Assembly (NCBI RefSeq): GCF_011174775.1
Contig: NZ_JAANHS010000005.1
Location: forward strand, 124,001-188,000
Source of the DNA: Rhodobacter calidifons
GTDB taxonomy: Bacteria > Pseudomonadota > Alphaproteobacteria > Rhodobacterales > Rhodobacteraceae
DNA: 64,000 bases
Direction of reading: 5' to 3'
The notes beneath the pieces are model-generated. The model worked only from the letters and a program-made list of their open reading frames with translations, did not search any database and was not told where the DNA came from. The position numbers and the translations under genes are program-made. Of this stretch, positions 1 through 8,564 are shown one piece after another. Numbering within the stretch: the first letter of the stretch is position 1; every line of letters begins with the position of its first letter.

Positions 1-99
1 GAGGAAGACCTGATGAACACCGTCTTCCCGCATCCGACCCTGTCGGAGATGATGCACGAAGCCGTGCTCGACGCCTATGGGCGGGCACTCCACATCTGA
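1..99 (+). CDS. lpd: dihydrolipoamide dehydrogenase, C-terminal fragment
   Basis: Only the last 32 codons are in the window. The frame contains HPTLSEMMHEAVLDAYGRAL, the C-terminal interface-domain signature of dihydrolipoamide dehydrogenase, the FAD-dependent E3 subunit of 2-oxo acid dehydrogenase complexes. The His of HPTLSE is the family's catalytic base. Which complex it serves cannot be told from this piece. Its TGA shares one base with the ATG of the next gene, so the two are probably translationally coupled. Confidence 0.9.
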   Translation, partial: EEDLMNTVFPHPTLSEMMHEAVLDAYGRALHI

Positions 100-665
100 T
101 GGCCTCCCTCAACCGGGTCGTCATGCAAAGGGAAAGCCGGGACTGGATCACCAGTCTTGGCCCCGAGAAGCTGGATGTGCTGGAACTGTCGGGAAAATGG
201 GGGCAGGGCTTTCCGTTCCGCAGCTACCTTGCGCTGAACCGCTGGAAATTCGACCCCTGCAAGGGCCCGATGCTGGATGACCGCGGCAAGGTCGTCCGCT
301 TCGATCTCATCCTGGCCAACCAGGTGTGGGAGCATCTGGACCGCCCCTATGCCGCCACCCGCAACATCTACCGGATGCTGCGTCCGGGCGGCTGGTTCTG
401 GGTCGCGGTGCCGTTCCTTGCGCCCTTCCACGGCGCGCCGGTGGACTGCTCGCGCTGGACTGCGCGGGGTCTGAAGAACCTGCTGGTCGAGGCCGGCTTC
501 GACCCCGACCGCGTGCAAGGCCACCAGTGGGGCAACCGCCATGTCGCGGCGCGCAACCTCGAGCTGCCCTGGCCGCCCGAATTGCGCGAGGACGACGACC
601 TGAGCAACGACCCGGACTTTCCGGTCGTCGCCTGGGCCATGGCGCAGAAGGATGGCTCTCAGTAG
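99..665 (+). CDS. class I SAM-dependent methyltransferase-like protein
   Basis: A 188-residue protein resembling the Methyltransf_11 group. The middle (about residues 67-105) has the family pattern of an acidic strand with FDLILANQVWEHL, then the post-motif RNIYRMLRPGGWFWVAVP. The N-terminal glycine-rich SAM loop is not canonical (only DVLELSGKWGQGF), so SAM binding is inferred from the second half and the substrate is unknown. It starts one base inside the lpd stop and looks like the last gene of that operon. Its 3' end overlaps the convergent next gene by 7 bases. It could be a degenerate, non-catalytic member. Confidence 0.7.
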   Translation: MASLNRVVMQRESRDWITSLGPEKLDVLELSGKWGQGFPFRSYLALNRWKFDPCKGPMLDDRGKVVRFDLILANQVWEHLDRPYAATRNIYRMLRPGGWFWVAVPFLAPFHGAPVDCSRWTARGLKNLLVEAGFDPDRVQGHQWGNRHVAARNLELPWPPELREDDDLSNDPDFPVVAWAMAQKDGSQ

Positions 666-1135
666 TCGGTTGCCGCGCCGCAACGCCCCAACTGCTCGCC
701 CAGCATCCGTGTGAACAGGGCATCCCGCGACAGTCCGGCAGCTTGAAGGAAGTCGGCCTGCACCCTGTAGGCTTCGGCCTCCAGCGCCGCCGGACAGCGC
801 GCCGCCCGGTCCGCACCTTCGGCGAACTGTGCGGCATGGACCATCTCGTGCAGCAGGAAGCTCTGCCCATAGGCCGTGGTCAGGTCGAGGTCCGGGGCCA
901 GCTCGATCCGGCCGCTGTCGGGGAAATAGGCCCCCGCCTGCGACCGCAGCCCCGGCTGGTCCTCCAGCAGCGCAAAGCCGATCTCGGGGCAGGCGACGGG
1001 CGCATGATCGGTGGTCCTGACCAGGGCAAGGTTGAGCTCGGCCACCAGCGGGCACAGGTCCCCGGCCTGCGCCGGGAGGGCACCGACAAACGCGGCAAGG
1101 GGCAGGGCGGCGCACAGGGCTTTCATGAAACCCAT
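659..1135 (-). CDS. secreted HExxH-type putative metalloprotein (DUF6647-like)
   Basis: 158 residues with an N-terminal signal peptide (MGFMKALCAALPLAAFVGAL, cleavage after AQA near residue 24). The key feature is LLHEMVHAAQFAEG at about residues 95-108, an HExxH zinc-binding signature, with further acidic residues (ALEAEAYR) downstream that could supply the third ligand. Short secreted proteins of this layout are common hypothetical proteins in Rhodobacterales; the DUF number is from memory. Peptidase activity is inferred from the motif only. Monocistronic, convergent with the methyltransferase. Confidence 0.7.
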   Translation of the reverse strand: MGFMKALCAALPLAAFVGALPAQAGDLCPLVAELNLALVRTTDHAPVACPEIGFALLEDQPGLRSQAGAYFPDSGRIELAPDLDLTTAYGQSFLLHEMVHAAQFAEGADRAARCPAALEAEAYRVQADFLQAAGLSRDALFTRMLGEQLGRCGAATDY

Positions 1136-1343
1136 GCTGAACTGTCACGGAAAATTTGCAAGAGCGTCATGCACCTGTGACTGAAAGAGAAATCGCCCTC
1201 TGCTCCTTCGCGAATCGGAAGACGAGAGAGGTTAAGAAATCCTGAACGCCCGCAGCCAAGCCCTTGAAAACAAACGCCCCGCAAAACGCGCCACGCGCGG
1301 CGCCCCTCTGGCATCCCGCCGCCCTTCCCGCTACCACTGCCCC

Positions 1344-2504
1344 ATGCGCCCGCTTCCCCCCATGCTGCTCGTCCTCCTCCTCTGGGCCGCCGGCCTCGGC
1401 GCGGCCGCCCAGTTCGGCAAGATCTCGATCCTGTACGATTCCCTCCGGGCGACCTATGGCGGGAACGGCGAGGTCGCCCTCGGCCTCGTCGTCTCCATCG
1501 TCGGCATGGTCGGCCTGATCTTCGGCACGACCGCCGGCCTCCTCGTCGCCCGCATCGGCCCCCGCCGCGCCATCGTGGTGGCCCTGGCCGCCGGGGCGGC
1601 GATGTCGGCGCTCCAGTCGCTGATGCCCGCCTACCCGCTGATGCTGGCCAGCCGGATCATCGAGGGCGCAAGCCACCTGGCCATCGTGGTTGTCGGCCCC
1701 ACGATGATCGCCGCACTGGCGCCCGAACCGCGCAGGCCGCTGGCGATGACGCTGTGGTCCTCGTTCTTCGGCGTGACCTACACGATCCTGGCGCTGATCG
1801 GACCCCATGGCGGCCCGACCGCGCTGTTCCTGGGTCATGCCGCCTACATGGCCGCATTGGCCGCCGTCCTGGCGCTGACCCTGCCGCCCGATCCGCAAGG
1901 GCAGGCGCTGCCCCTCGGCAACCTTGCGCGCCAGCACGCCGACATCTACGCCTCACCACGCCTGGCCGCGCCGGCCATGGGGTTCTGCGGCTATACCTTC
2001 CTCTATGTCGCCGTCCTGACCCTGATCCCGCCCGAGACGCCCGAGTCCCACCGCGCCCTGATCGCCGCCGGGATGCCGCTGGTCTCGATTGCGGTGTCAC
2101 TGACGCTGGGGGTCTGGCTGCTGGGCCGGATGAGCGCCGTCCGCCTGGTTCAGACCGGCTATGCGGTGGCGGTCCCCGGCTTCCTGATCCTGTGGCTGTT
2201 CTGGGGGCAGGGGGCGGGCATGGTGGCGGGAGGCTTCCTGCTGTCGGCCGCGTTGGGCATCGTGCAGGGGGCGAGCTTCGCCGCGATCCCCGAGCTCAAC
2301 GCCACGGCCGAGGATCGCGCCCGCGCCGCCGGGGCGGTGGCCCAGCTGGGGAACCTGGGCACCACCACCGGCACGCCGGTGCTGGCAGTCCTGCTGGCCA
2401 GCGCCGGTCCGGCGGGACTTACGGTCGCCGCCGTCGTTCTATGTGCCTTCGGCATTGCGGTGCACGCCCTGCAAAAGGCCCGCCGCGCGCGTCAGGCCGC
2501 GTAG
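1344..2504 (+). CDS. major facilitator superfamily transporter
   Basis: 386 residues with about 12 hydrophobic segments in two halves, as in the MFS. Between TM2 and TM3 it has LLVARIGPRRAIVVA, the MFS loop 2-3 motif (normally GxLaDrxGrkxxl), and Gly/Ala-rich helices throughout. The substrate cannot be assigned. The ATG at 1344 has no clear Shine-Dalgarno; a start at 1362 (MLLVLLL) would still keep TM1. Its 3' end overlaps the convergent rhodanese gene by 13 bases, leaving no room for a terminator between them. Confidence 0.8.
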   Translation: MRPLPPMLLVLLLWAAGLGAAAQFGKISILYDSLRATYGGNGEVALGLVVSIVGMVGLIFGTTAGLLVARIGPRRAIVVALAAGAAMSALQSLMPAYPLMLASRIIEGASHLAIVVVGPTMIAALAPEPRRPLAMTLWSSFFGVTYTILALIGPHGGPTALFLGHAAYMAALAAVLALTLPPDPQGQALPLGNLARQHADIYASPRLAAPAMGFCGYTFLYVAVLTLIPPETPESHRALIAAGMPLVSIAVSLTLGVWLLGRMSAVRLVQTGYAVAVPGFLILWLFWGQGAGMVAGGFLLSAALGIVQGASFAAIPELNATAEDRARAAGAVAQLGNLGTTTGTPVLAVLLASAGPAGLTVAAVVLCAFGIAVHALQKARRARQAA

Positions 2505-2854
2505 GGCACGACCGCACCGCCTCCCGCCACCCAGTCGCGCAGGCCCCCAAGGTTGGTGATCGGGCCATAGCCCAGCCGGGCCAGAGCATCGGCGGCCATC
2601 CCCGACCGCCCACCCGATGCGCAGTAGACCGCGATCGGCAAGCCTTGCGGAAGTTCACAGTTCGGCTGGTTCGGGTCGCATTTCAGGCCCAGAATCGACA
2701 GAGGGATCAGTTTCGCCCCCTTGGCCACGCCGGACGCCTTTGCCTCGGCCACTTCACGGACGTCCAGCAGCAGCATCTTGCCCTGGGCCACCTGGTCGGC
2801 GACCTCGGCCACGGTCAGGGGCGGAGCGGGGGCTTTGCGGAAAGCAGAGAACAT
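2492..2854 (-). CDS. rhodanese-like domain protein
   Basis: 120 residues, a single rhodanese fold without a signal peptide. The active-site loop is YCASGGRSG (Cys near residue 78), the six-residue loop of single-domain sulfurtransferases, preceded by the usual LLLDVRE strand. Two extra cysteines (KCDPNQPNCE, near 59 and 66) are unusual and might form a disulfide or metal site. The likely role is cytoplasmic persulfide transfer. It is divergent from uvrA across the region holding the LexA box, so it may share that promoter region. Confidence 0.85.
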   Translation of the reverse strand: MFSAFRKAPAPPLTVAEVADQVAQGKMLLLDVREVAEAKASGVAKGAKLIPLSILGLKCDPNQPNCELPQGLPIAVYCASGGRSGMAADALARLGYGPITNLGGLRDWVAGGGAVVPYAA

Positions 2855-2934
2855 GGGGCACCTCGGTTTGTTTTTCAGAAATATATATACATATTTGAAA
2901 GTGATAAATTAAAGCCCCCGTCGACGATTTTTGT

Positions 2935-2949
2935 GTTCATGGTCCGTTC
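2935..2949. promoter_or_regulatory. LexA SOS box (GTTC-N7-GTTC) of uvrA
   Basis: The sequence GTTCATGGTCCGTTC is a perfect match to the alphaproteobacterial LexA operator GTTC-N7-GTTC, which differs from the E. coli CTG-N10-CAG box. It lies 66 bases before the uvrA ATG, where a repressor would block the promoter. The uvrA operator of Rhodobacter sphaeroides is of this type. The rest of 2855-3015 is unusually AT-rich for the window (an ATATATATACATAT stretch). Confidence 0.9.
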
Positions 2950-3015
2950 ACTTTTTCCGGTTGGAGACTCGGCAAAACCGTCCTATGTCTTGCCCCTGCA
3001 CCTTTGGGGTCGGTC

Positions 3016-5880
3016 ATGGCGGAACAGAAGTTCATCGAAGTGCGCGGCGCGCGCGAGCACAACCTCAAGGGCGTCGATGTCGCGATCCCGCGCGACAAGC
3101 TGGTGGTGATTACCGGGCTGTCGGGGTCGGGCAAGTCCAGTCTCGCCTTCGACACGATCTATGCGGAAGGCCAGCGGCGCTATGTCGAATCGTTGAGCGC
3201 CTACGCCCGCCAGTTCCTCGACATGATGGGAAAGCCGGATGTCGATCACATCTCGGGCCTCAGCCCCGCGATCAGCATCGAACAGAAGACCACCTCGAAG
3301 AACCCCCGCTCGACCGTCGGCACGGTGACGGAAATCTACGACTACCTGCGTCTGCTGTTCGCCCGTGTCGGCACACCCTATTCGCCCGCGACCGGCCTGC
3401 CGATCACCGCGATGCAGGTGCAGGACATGGTGGATGCGGTGATGGCCATGCCCGAAGGCACGCGCGCCTATCTGCTGGCCCCGATCATCCGGGACCGGAA
3501 GGGCGAGTACAAGAAAGAGTTTCTGGAGCTTAGGAAGCAGGGCTTCCAGCGGGTGAAGGTCAACGGCGCCTTCCACGAGCTGGAGGAACCCCCGACGCTG
3601 GACAAGAAATTCCGCCACAACATCGACGTGGTGGTGGACCGGATCGTGGTGCGCGAAGGTATCGAGACGCGCCTGGCCGACAGTTTCCGCACCGCGCTGA
3701 ACCTGGCCGACGGGATCGCGGTGATCGAGCTGGCCGACGTGAAGGAAGGCGAGGAGCCCACCCGCATCACCTATTCCGAGAAATTCGCCTGTCCCGTCAG
3801 TGGCTTCACCATTGCCGAGATCGAACCGCGCCTGTTCAGCTTCAACGCCCCTTTCGGTGCCTGCCCGGTCTGCGACGGTCTGGGGGTGGAGCTGTTCTTC
3901 GACGAACGCCTTGTCGTACCCGACCAGAACCTGACCCTGCTGCAAGGCGCCATCGCGCCCTGGGCCAAGTCGAAATCGCCTTACCTGACGCAGACGATGG
4001 AGGCTTTGTCGAAGCACTACGGCTTCAACCTCAAGGCCAAGTGGAAGGATCTGCCCGACACTGTGAAGGACCTGTTCCTGCATGGCTCCAAGGGTGAGGA
4101 GATCGAGTTCCGCTATGACGAGGGCGGCCGGGTCTATCAGGTCAAGCGGGTCTATGAGGGGATCATCCCCAACATGGAACGCCGCTACCGCGAGACCGAC
4201 AGCGCCTGGAGCCGCGAGGAGATGGAGCGCTACCAGTCCAACCGCGCCTGCGGGGCCTGCGGCGGTTATCGGCTGAAGCCCGAGGCGCTGGCGGTGAAGA
4301 TCGCCGGGCTGCACATCGGCCAGGTGGTCGAAATGTCGATCACCGAGGCCCATGCCTGGATCGAAGGTGTCGCCGGAACTCTGACGAGACAGCAGAACGA
4401 AATCGCCAGGGCAATTCTGAAGGAAATCCGCGAACGTCTTGGATTCCTTGTGAATGTCGGGTTGAACTACCTGACGCTCAGCCGCGCGGCGGGCACGCTG
4501 TCGGGCGGGGAGTCGCAGCGGATCCGGCTGGCATCCCAGATCGGCTCTGGCCTGACGGGCGTCCTTTATGTGCTGGACGAACCGTCGATCGGCCTGCACC
4601 AGCGCGACAATGATCGGCTTCTGACCACGCTGAAGAACCTGCGCGATGCGGGGAACACGGTGCTTGTGGTGGAACATGACGAGGACGCGATCCGCGAGGC
4701 GGATTATGTCTTCGACATGGGGCCGGGGGCCGGGGTGCACGGCGGGAGGGTGGTCAGCCACGGCACGCCCCAACAGGTGGCTGCCGATCCCGCCAGCCTG
4801 ACCGGACAGTATCTTTCCGGCGCGCGGGAGATCGCGGTGCCGAAGACCCGGCGCAAGGGGAACGGCAAGGTGCTGACCGTGGTCGGCGCGACGGGGAACA
4901 ACCTGAAGAACGTGACGGCAGAGTTTCCGCTGGGCAAGTTCATCTGCGTGACGGGTGTCTCGGGCGGGGGCAAGTCCTCTCTCACCATCGAGACGCTGTT
5001 CAAGACCGCCGCCATGCGCCTGAACGGCGCGCATGAGACGCCCGCGCCTTGCGAGACGATCAAGGGCTTCGAGCATCTGGACAAGGTGATCGACATCGAC
5101 CAGCGGCCCATCGGTCGGACGCCGCGTTCGAATCCAGCCACTTACACCGGGGCCTTCACCCCGATCCGCGACTGGTTCGCCGGTCTGCCGGAATCGAAGG
5201 CGCGCGGCTACGGGCCGGGGCGCTTCAGCTTCAACGTCAAGGGCGGGCGCTGCGAGGCCTGTCAGGGCGATGGTGTGCTGAAGATCGAGATGAACTTCCT
5301 GCCGGACGTCTATGTGACCTGCGAGACCTGCAAGGGCCAGCGCTACAACCGCGAGACCTTGGAAATCAAGTTCAAGAACAAGAGTATAGCCGATGTTCTT
5401 GACATGACATGTGAAGATGCGCGCGACTTCTTTCAGGCCGTCCCCGCGATCCGCGAGAAGATGGAGGCGCTGTGCGAGGTGGGCCTGGGCTACATCAAGG
5501 TCGGCCAGCAGGCGACGACGCTCTCGGGCGGCGAGGCGCAGAGGGTGAAGCTGTCCAAGGAACTGTCCCGCCGGGCGACGGGGCGGACGCTGTATATACT
5601 TGATGAACCGACCACGGGTCTGCACTTTGAGGATGTGAGGAAACTTCTGGAAGTCCTTCATTCCCTTGTCGATCAGGGGAATACGGTGGTGGTGATCGAA
5701 CACAATCTGGACGTGGTGAAAACCGCCGACTGGGTCATCGACATCGGCCCCGAGGGCGGCGACGGCGGGGGCGAGATCGTGGCCACCGGCACACCCGAGG
5801 ACATCGTGAAGGTCGAGGCGAGCCACACCGGCCGCTACCTGAAAGACCTGCTGCGGCCAAGGAAAATGGCGGCGGAGTGA
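3016..5880 (+). CDS. uvrA: excinuclease ABC subunit A
   Basis: 954 residues, the full family length. UvrA is the damage-recognition ATPase of nucleotide excision repair and loads UvrB on lesions. Visible: first Walker [10 protein letters not shown] (residues 34-42), ABC signature [12 protein letters not shown], second Walker [10 protein letters not shown], second signature [11 protein letters not shown], Walker [12 protein letters not shown], and zinc-finger cysteines (CPVCDG, CGACGG, CEACQG, CETCKG). ATG at 3016 (MAEQKF) is preferred; an in-frame TTG at 3004 would add MGSV but has no ribosome site. A LexA box lies upstream, so SOS induction is expected. Transcribed alone. Confidence 0.98.
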   Translation: MAEQKFIEVRGAREHNLKGVDVAIPRDKLVVITGLSGSGKSSLAFDTIYAEGQRRYVESLSAYARQFLDMMGKPDVDHISGLSPAISIEQKTTSKNPRSTVGTVTEIYDYLRLLFARVGTPYSPATGLPITAMQVQDMVDAVMAMPEGTRAYLLAPIIRDRKGEYKKEFLELRKQGFQRVKVNGAFHELEEPPTLDKKFRHNIDVVVDRIVVREGIETRLADSFRTALNLADGIAVIELADVKEGEEPTRITYSEKFACPVSGFTIAEIEPRLFSFNAPFGACPVCDGLGVELFFDERLVVPDQNLTLLQGAIAPWAKSKSPYLTQTMEALSKHYGFNLKAKWKDLPDTVKDLFLHGSKGEEIEFRYDEGGRVYQVKRVYEGIIPNMERRYRETDSAWSREEMERYQSNRACGACGGYRLKPEALAVKIAGLHIGQVVEMSITEAHAWIEGVAGTLTRQQNEIARAILKEIRERLGFLVNVGLNYLTLSRAAGTLSGGESQRIRLASQIGSGLTGVLYVLDEPSIGLHQRDNDRLLTTLKNLRDAGNTVLVVEHDEDAIREADYVFDMGPGAGVHGGRVVSHGTPQQVAADPASLTGQYLSGAREIAVPKTRRKGNGKVLTVVGATGNNLKNVTAEFPLGKFICVTGVSGGGKSSLTIETLFKTAAMRLNGAHETPAPCETIKGFEHLDKVIDIDQRPIGRTPRSNPATYTGAFTPIRDWFAGLPESKARGYGPGRFSFNVKGGRCEACQGDGVLKIEMNFLPDVYVTCETCKGQRYNRETLEIKFKNKSIADVLDMTCEDARDFFQAVPAIREKMEALCEVGLGYIKVGQQATTLSGGEAQRVKLSKELSRRATGRTLYILDEPTTGLHFEDVRKLLEVLHSLVDQGNTVVVIEHNLDVVKTADWVIDIGPEGGDGGGEIVATGTPEDIVKVEASHTGRYLKDLLRPRKMAAE

Positions 5881-5905
5881 TCCGCCGCCGCACCGGTTAA
5901 CCCAC

Positions 5906-6115
5906 TCAGGCCTTCTTCATCGGGCAGGTCGAGATGCCGAGGATCGAGTAGAGCGGGCAGGTGCCGAACAGCCCCGTGGCAAGCGGCACGAGCCCGATCA
6001 GCTTGGCAAAGTGCCAGAAGCCCTGACCCTGATCGACGAAGAACCACACCAGAAGGGCAAGCCCCACCACGATCCGCAGCACGCGGTCGATACCGCCGAC
6101 GTTGGTCTTGAACAT
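5906..6115 (-). CDS. DUF2892 (YgaP-like) small membrane protein
   Basis: 69 residues: MFKTNVGGIDR, then two hydrophobic segments (about 11-28 and 37-55), then a tail with two cysteines (GTCPLYSILGISTCPMKK). This is the DUF2892 fold, found alone or as the membrane part of YgaP rhodaneses. The conserved Cys pair suggests sulfur or redox chemistry at the membrane; the precise role is unknown. The gene follows the Crp/Fnr regulator on the same strand with a 68-base gap holding a 15-base palindrome (6174-6188), so control by that regulator is likely. Confidence 0.85.
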   Translation of the reverse strand: MFKTNVGGIDRVLRIVVGLALLVWFFVDQGQGFWHFAKLIGLVPLATGLFGTCPLYSILGISTCPMKKA

Positions 6116-6173
6116 GTCCGTTCTCCTTGGTTGACCGAATGTCGCCTTTATAGCGATTCGGGCGGTCGGGGTC

Positions 6174-6188
6174 TGTGACGTGGTCACA
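6174..6188. promoter_or_regulatory. TGTGAC-N3-GTCACA palindrome, candidate Crp/Fnr operator
   Basis: TGTGACGTGGTCACA is a perfect inverted repeat with six-base arms, resembling Crp-type half sites (TGTGA/TCACA) with a spacer one base shorter than the E. coli site. It covers the stop codon of the Crp/Fnr-type regulator gene and lies about 60 bases before the DUF2892 start, a good place for an operator of the regulator next door. Binding is inferred. Confidence 0.5.
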
Positions 6189-6822
6189 CAGCCTGGTCGG
6201 CAAGGCGCTTCAATTCGGGCAGGTCGCGCAACCGGACATGGCCGCGTTCCACCGAGACCCAGCCCTGGCGCTCGAAGGCTTCCAGCCGCCGCGACACCAC
6301 CTCGCGTGCCGAACCGATCCGGGCGGCCAGTTCGGCCTGGGTGGCGGCAACCGCGTCCCCCTCGGCCAGGTCGAGCAGGGCTGCGGCCAGACGCACCTCG
6401 ATCCGCTCGAAGGCGACCCGCTCCAGCAACTGGGTCAGTTCGGCCATCCGCTGCCCGAAGGCGCGCAGGACAAAGCCGCGAAAGCCGGGGTCGCCGTCGA
6501 TCAGGCGGCGGAACAGCGCGCGCGGGATGACCACGACACGAATGTCCGAGGCCGCGATCGCCTCGCCGGAATAGGGTTCGTCCCCCATCAGGCCCAGCGT
6601 GGTCTGCACGCAGCTTTCGCCGGGTTCGACTGCGTAAAGCAGGATCTCGCGGCCAGAAGCGGAGGTCAGGCGCACTTCGATCCGCCCCTCCAGCACCACG
6701 ACGAAGCCTTGCGCCGCATCGCCGGGGCGGAACAGCACCTGACCCCTGGCGAGCTGCCGCGCAGGCAGGTCGGCCAGCAGGCGGCAGCTTTCGGGCAGAA
6801 GGCCGAGATCGTCGAACCACAT
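6184..6822 (-). CDS. Crp/Fnr family transcriptional regulator
   Basis: 212 residues. The N-terminal half is a cyclic-nucleotide-type beta-barrel (LFRPGDAAQGFVVVLEGRIE). A dimerisation helix follows, then a C-terminal winged helix (TQAELAARIGSAREVVSRRL, near residues 165-184), the Crp-type recognition helix. It lacks the four-cysteine cluster of FNR; the only obvious cysteines are near residues 13 and 70, so a [4Fe-4S] sensor is unlikely and a thiol or small-molecule signal possible. It stands directly upstream of the DUF2892 gene. Confidence 0.88.
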   Translation of the reverse strand: MWFDDLGLLPESCRLLADLPARQLARGQVLFRPGDAAQGFVVVLEGRIEVRLTSASGREILLYAVEPGESCVQTTLGLMGDEPYSGEAIAASDIRVVVIPRALFRRLIDGDPGFRGFVLRAFGQRMAELTQLLERVAFERIEVRLAAALLDLAEGDAVAATQAELAARIGSAREVVSRRLEAFERQGWVSVERGHVRLRDLPELKRLADQAV

Positions 6823-6859
6823 GCCGCGATCATGGCGCAGGTGCGCCCGGGCGCAAGCG

Positions 6860-6884
6860 AAAAGGGGGGCCGAGGCCCCCCTTT
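6860..6884 (-). terminator. intrinsic terminator of mmsA
   Basis: A perfect ten-base stem (AAGGGGGGCC / GGCCCCCCTT, arms 6862-6871 and 6874-6883) with a two-base centre is followed on the minus strand by a T4 run. It lies between the mmsA stop and the Crp/Fnr start codon, so it ends mmsA transcripts. Confidence 0.75.
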
Positions 6885-6902
6885 CCCGTGGGGTAACGCA
6901 GA

Positions 6903-8402
6903 TCAGTCCAGCGCCTTGAAATTCAGGCTGGCGCCTTCCTTGATGCCGCTGAACCAGCGCGCGGTGACGGTCTTGGTCCTGGTGTAGAACCGGAAGGCGT
7001 CCGGCCCATACTGGTTCAGGTCGCCAAAGGCCGACTTCTTCCAGCCGCCGAAGCTGAAATAGGACAGGGGCACCGGGATCGGGAAATTGATCCCGACCAT
7101 ACCCACGTTGACCCGGCTGGCAAAGTCGCGCGCGGTGTCGCCGTCGGCGGTGAAGATCGCGGTGCCGTTGCCGTATTCGTTGTCCATCACCAGCTTCAGC
7201 GCGTCGTCGTAGGACTTGGCGCGGACGGTGGACAGGACCGGGCCGAAGATCTCTTGCTTGTAGATCTCCATGTCCGGGGTGACATGATCGAAGAGCGACG
7301 GGCCGACGAAGAAACCGTTCTCGTAGCCTTGCAGCGTGAAGCCGCGGCCGTCCACCACCAGCTTCGCGCCCTGTGCGACGCCCGAGTCGATCAGGCCCAG
7401 AATCCGGTCCTTCGACGCCTTGGTGATGACGGGACCGAAATCCACATCGTTTCCAGCGGTATAGGGGCCGACCTTCAACTTCTCGATCCGCGGCACCAGC
7501 CGTTCGATCAGGGCATCGGCCGTCCTTTCGCCCACCGGCACCGCGACCGAGATCGCCATGCAGCGTTCGCCCGCCGCGCCATAGCCCGCGCCGACCAGCG
7601 CGTCGGCGGCCTTGTCGAGGTCGGCGTCCGGCATGATGATCATGTGGTTCTTGGCGCCGCCAAAGCACTGCGCGCGCTTGCCGTTCGAGGCTGCCCGCCC
7701 GTAGATGTATTGCGCGATGGGGGTGGACCCGACGAAGCCCACGCCCTGGATCACCGGATGGTCCAGGATGCCGTCCACCACTTCCTTGTCGCCGTTCACC
7801 ACCTGCAAGACGCCATCCGGCAGGCCCGCCTGTTGCAGAAGCTCGGCCAGGAACAGCGAGGTCGAAGGCACGCGTTCCGAGGGTTTCAGGATCATCGCAT
7901 TGCCCGAGGCGAGCGCCGGGCCGATCTTCCACAGGGGGATCATCGCGGGGAAGTTGAACGGCGTGATTCCGGCAACGACGCCAAGGGGTTGGCGGATGGC
8001 GTAAAGGTCGATGCCGGGGCCGGCCGAATCCATCGCCTCGCCCTTCAGCATGGCGGGGGCGCCCATGCAGACCTCGATCACCTCAAGGCCGCGCTGCACG
8101 TCGCCCCTGGCGTCGGGGATGGTCTTGCCGTGTTCGCGGGCCACCATCTCGGCCAGCTTGTCCATGTTCTGGTTGATGAGTGCCCCGAAGGCCATCATCA
8201 CCCGCGCCCGGCGCTGCGGGTTGGTCGCGGCCCAGCCGACCTGGGCCTTGGCGGCCTCCTGGATCGCATGGTCGAGCTCTCGCGGTGTGGCCAGCGCAAC
8301 CTTTGCCTGCACTTCGCCCGTGGCTGGGTTCATGACATCGGCAAAGCGGCCCGAGGTGCCGGCGACGCGCTTGCCGTTGATCCAGTGTCCGATCTCTTGC
8401 AT
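6903..8402 (-). CDS. mmsA: CoA-acylating methylmalonate-semialdehyde dehydrogenase
   Basis: 499 residues, the usual MmsA length. It converts methylmalonate or malonate semialdehyde plus CoA and NAD+ to propionyl- or acetyl-CoA, in valine, beta-alanine and myo-inositol breakdown. Motifs: FNFPAMIPLWK, the NAD loop FVGSTPIAQYIY, and the nucleophile in GAAGERCMAISVAV (Cys near 285), the MmsA rather than general ALDH context. Start at 8402 (MQEIGHW), with GGGAGA just upstream. It is divergent from a LysR gene with a nine-base inverted repeat between, so that regulator probably controls it. Confidence 0.95.
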   Translation of the reverse strand: MQEIGHWINGKRVAGTSGRFADVMNPATGEVQAKVALATPRELDHAIQEAAKAQVGWAATNPQRRARVMMAFGALINQNMDKLAEMVAREHGKTIPDARGDVQRGLEVIEVCMGAPAMLKGEAMDSAGPGIDLYAIRQPLGVVAGITPFNFPAMIPLWKIGPALASGNAMILKPSERVPSTSLFLAELLQQAGLPDGVLQVVNGDKEVVDGILDHPVIQGVGFVGSTPIAQYIYGRAASNGKRAQCFGGAKNHMIIMPDADLDKAADALVGAGYGAAGERCMAISVAVPVGERTADALIERLVPRIEKLKVGPYTAGNDVDFGPVITKASKDRILGLIDSGVAQGAKLVVDGRGFTLQGYENGFFVGPSLFDHVTPDMEIYKQEIFGPVLSTVRAKSYDDALKLVMDNEYGNGTAIFTADGDTARDFASRVNVGMVGINFPIPVPLSYFSFGGWKKSAFGDLNQYGPDAFRFYTRTKTVTARWFSGIKEGASLNFKALD

Positions 8403-8412
8403 GGAATTCTCC

Positions 8413-8448
8413 CGATTGTGCTGGCGGTCTTTTACCCTTGCACAATCG
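8413..8448. promoter_or_regulatory. nine-base inverted repeat between mmsA and the LysR gene
   Basis: CGATTGTGC (8413-8421) and its exact complement GCACAATCG (8440-8448) are separated by 18 bases. The element lies 11-46 bases upstream of the mmsA start codon in the 162-base divergent spacer. This is a normal place for a LysR-type regulator to bind, and the long symmetrical arms suggest a dimer or tetramer site. Confidence 0.6.
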
Positions 8449-8564
8449 CCAGACAAAGCGGCAATCTTCCAAAAGCGTTTTGCAGAAATGCAGGGCTATG
8501 CGGCGCAGGTCCCGCGCCCGTCGGGGCGCCACGACGAGAAGCGCCAGCGCGGGAGGAGTGTTCG

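Noticed and set aside
5120-5140. GTTCGAATCC resembling a tRNA T-loop inside uvrA
   Set aside because: No matching acceptor or anticodon arms around it; it is coding sequence of uvrA.
2983-5826. 947-codon open frame antisense to uvrA
   Set aside because: It is the mirror of a GC-rich gene with strong third-position bias. The protein is His/Arg/Asp-rich with no recognisable domain, and uvrA on the other strand is complete.
7254-8564. In-frame N-terminal extension of the LysR gene across mmsA
   Set aside because: It is antisense to mmsA; the GTG at 8565 has a good ribosome site and gives the normal LysR beginning.
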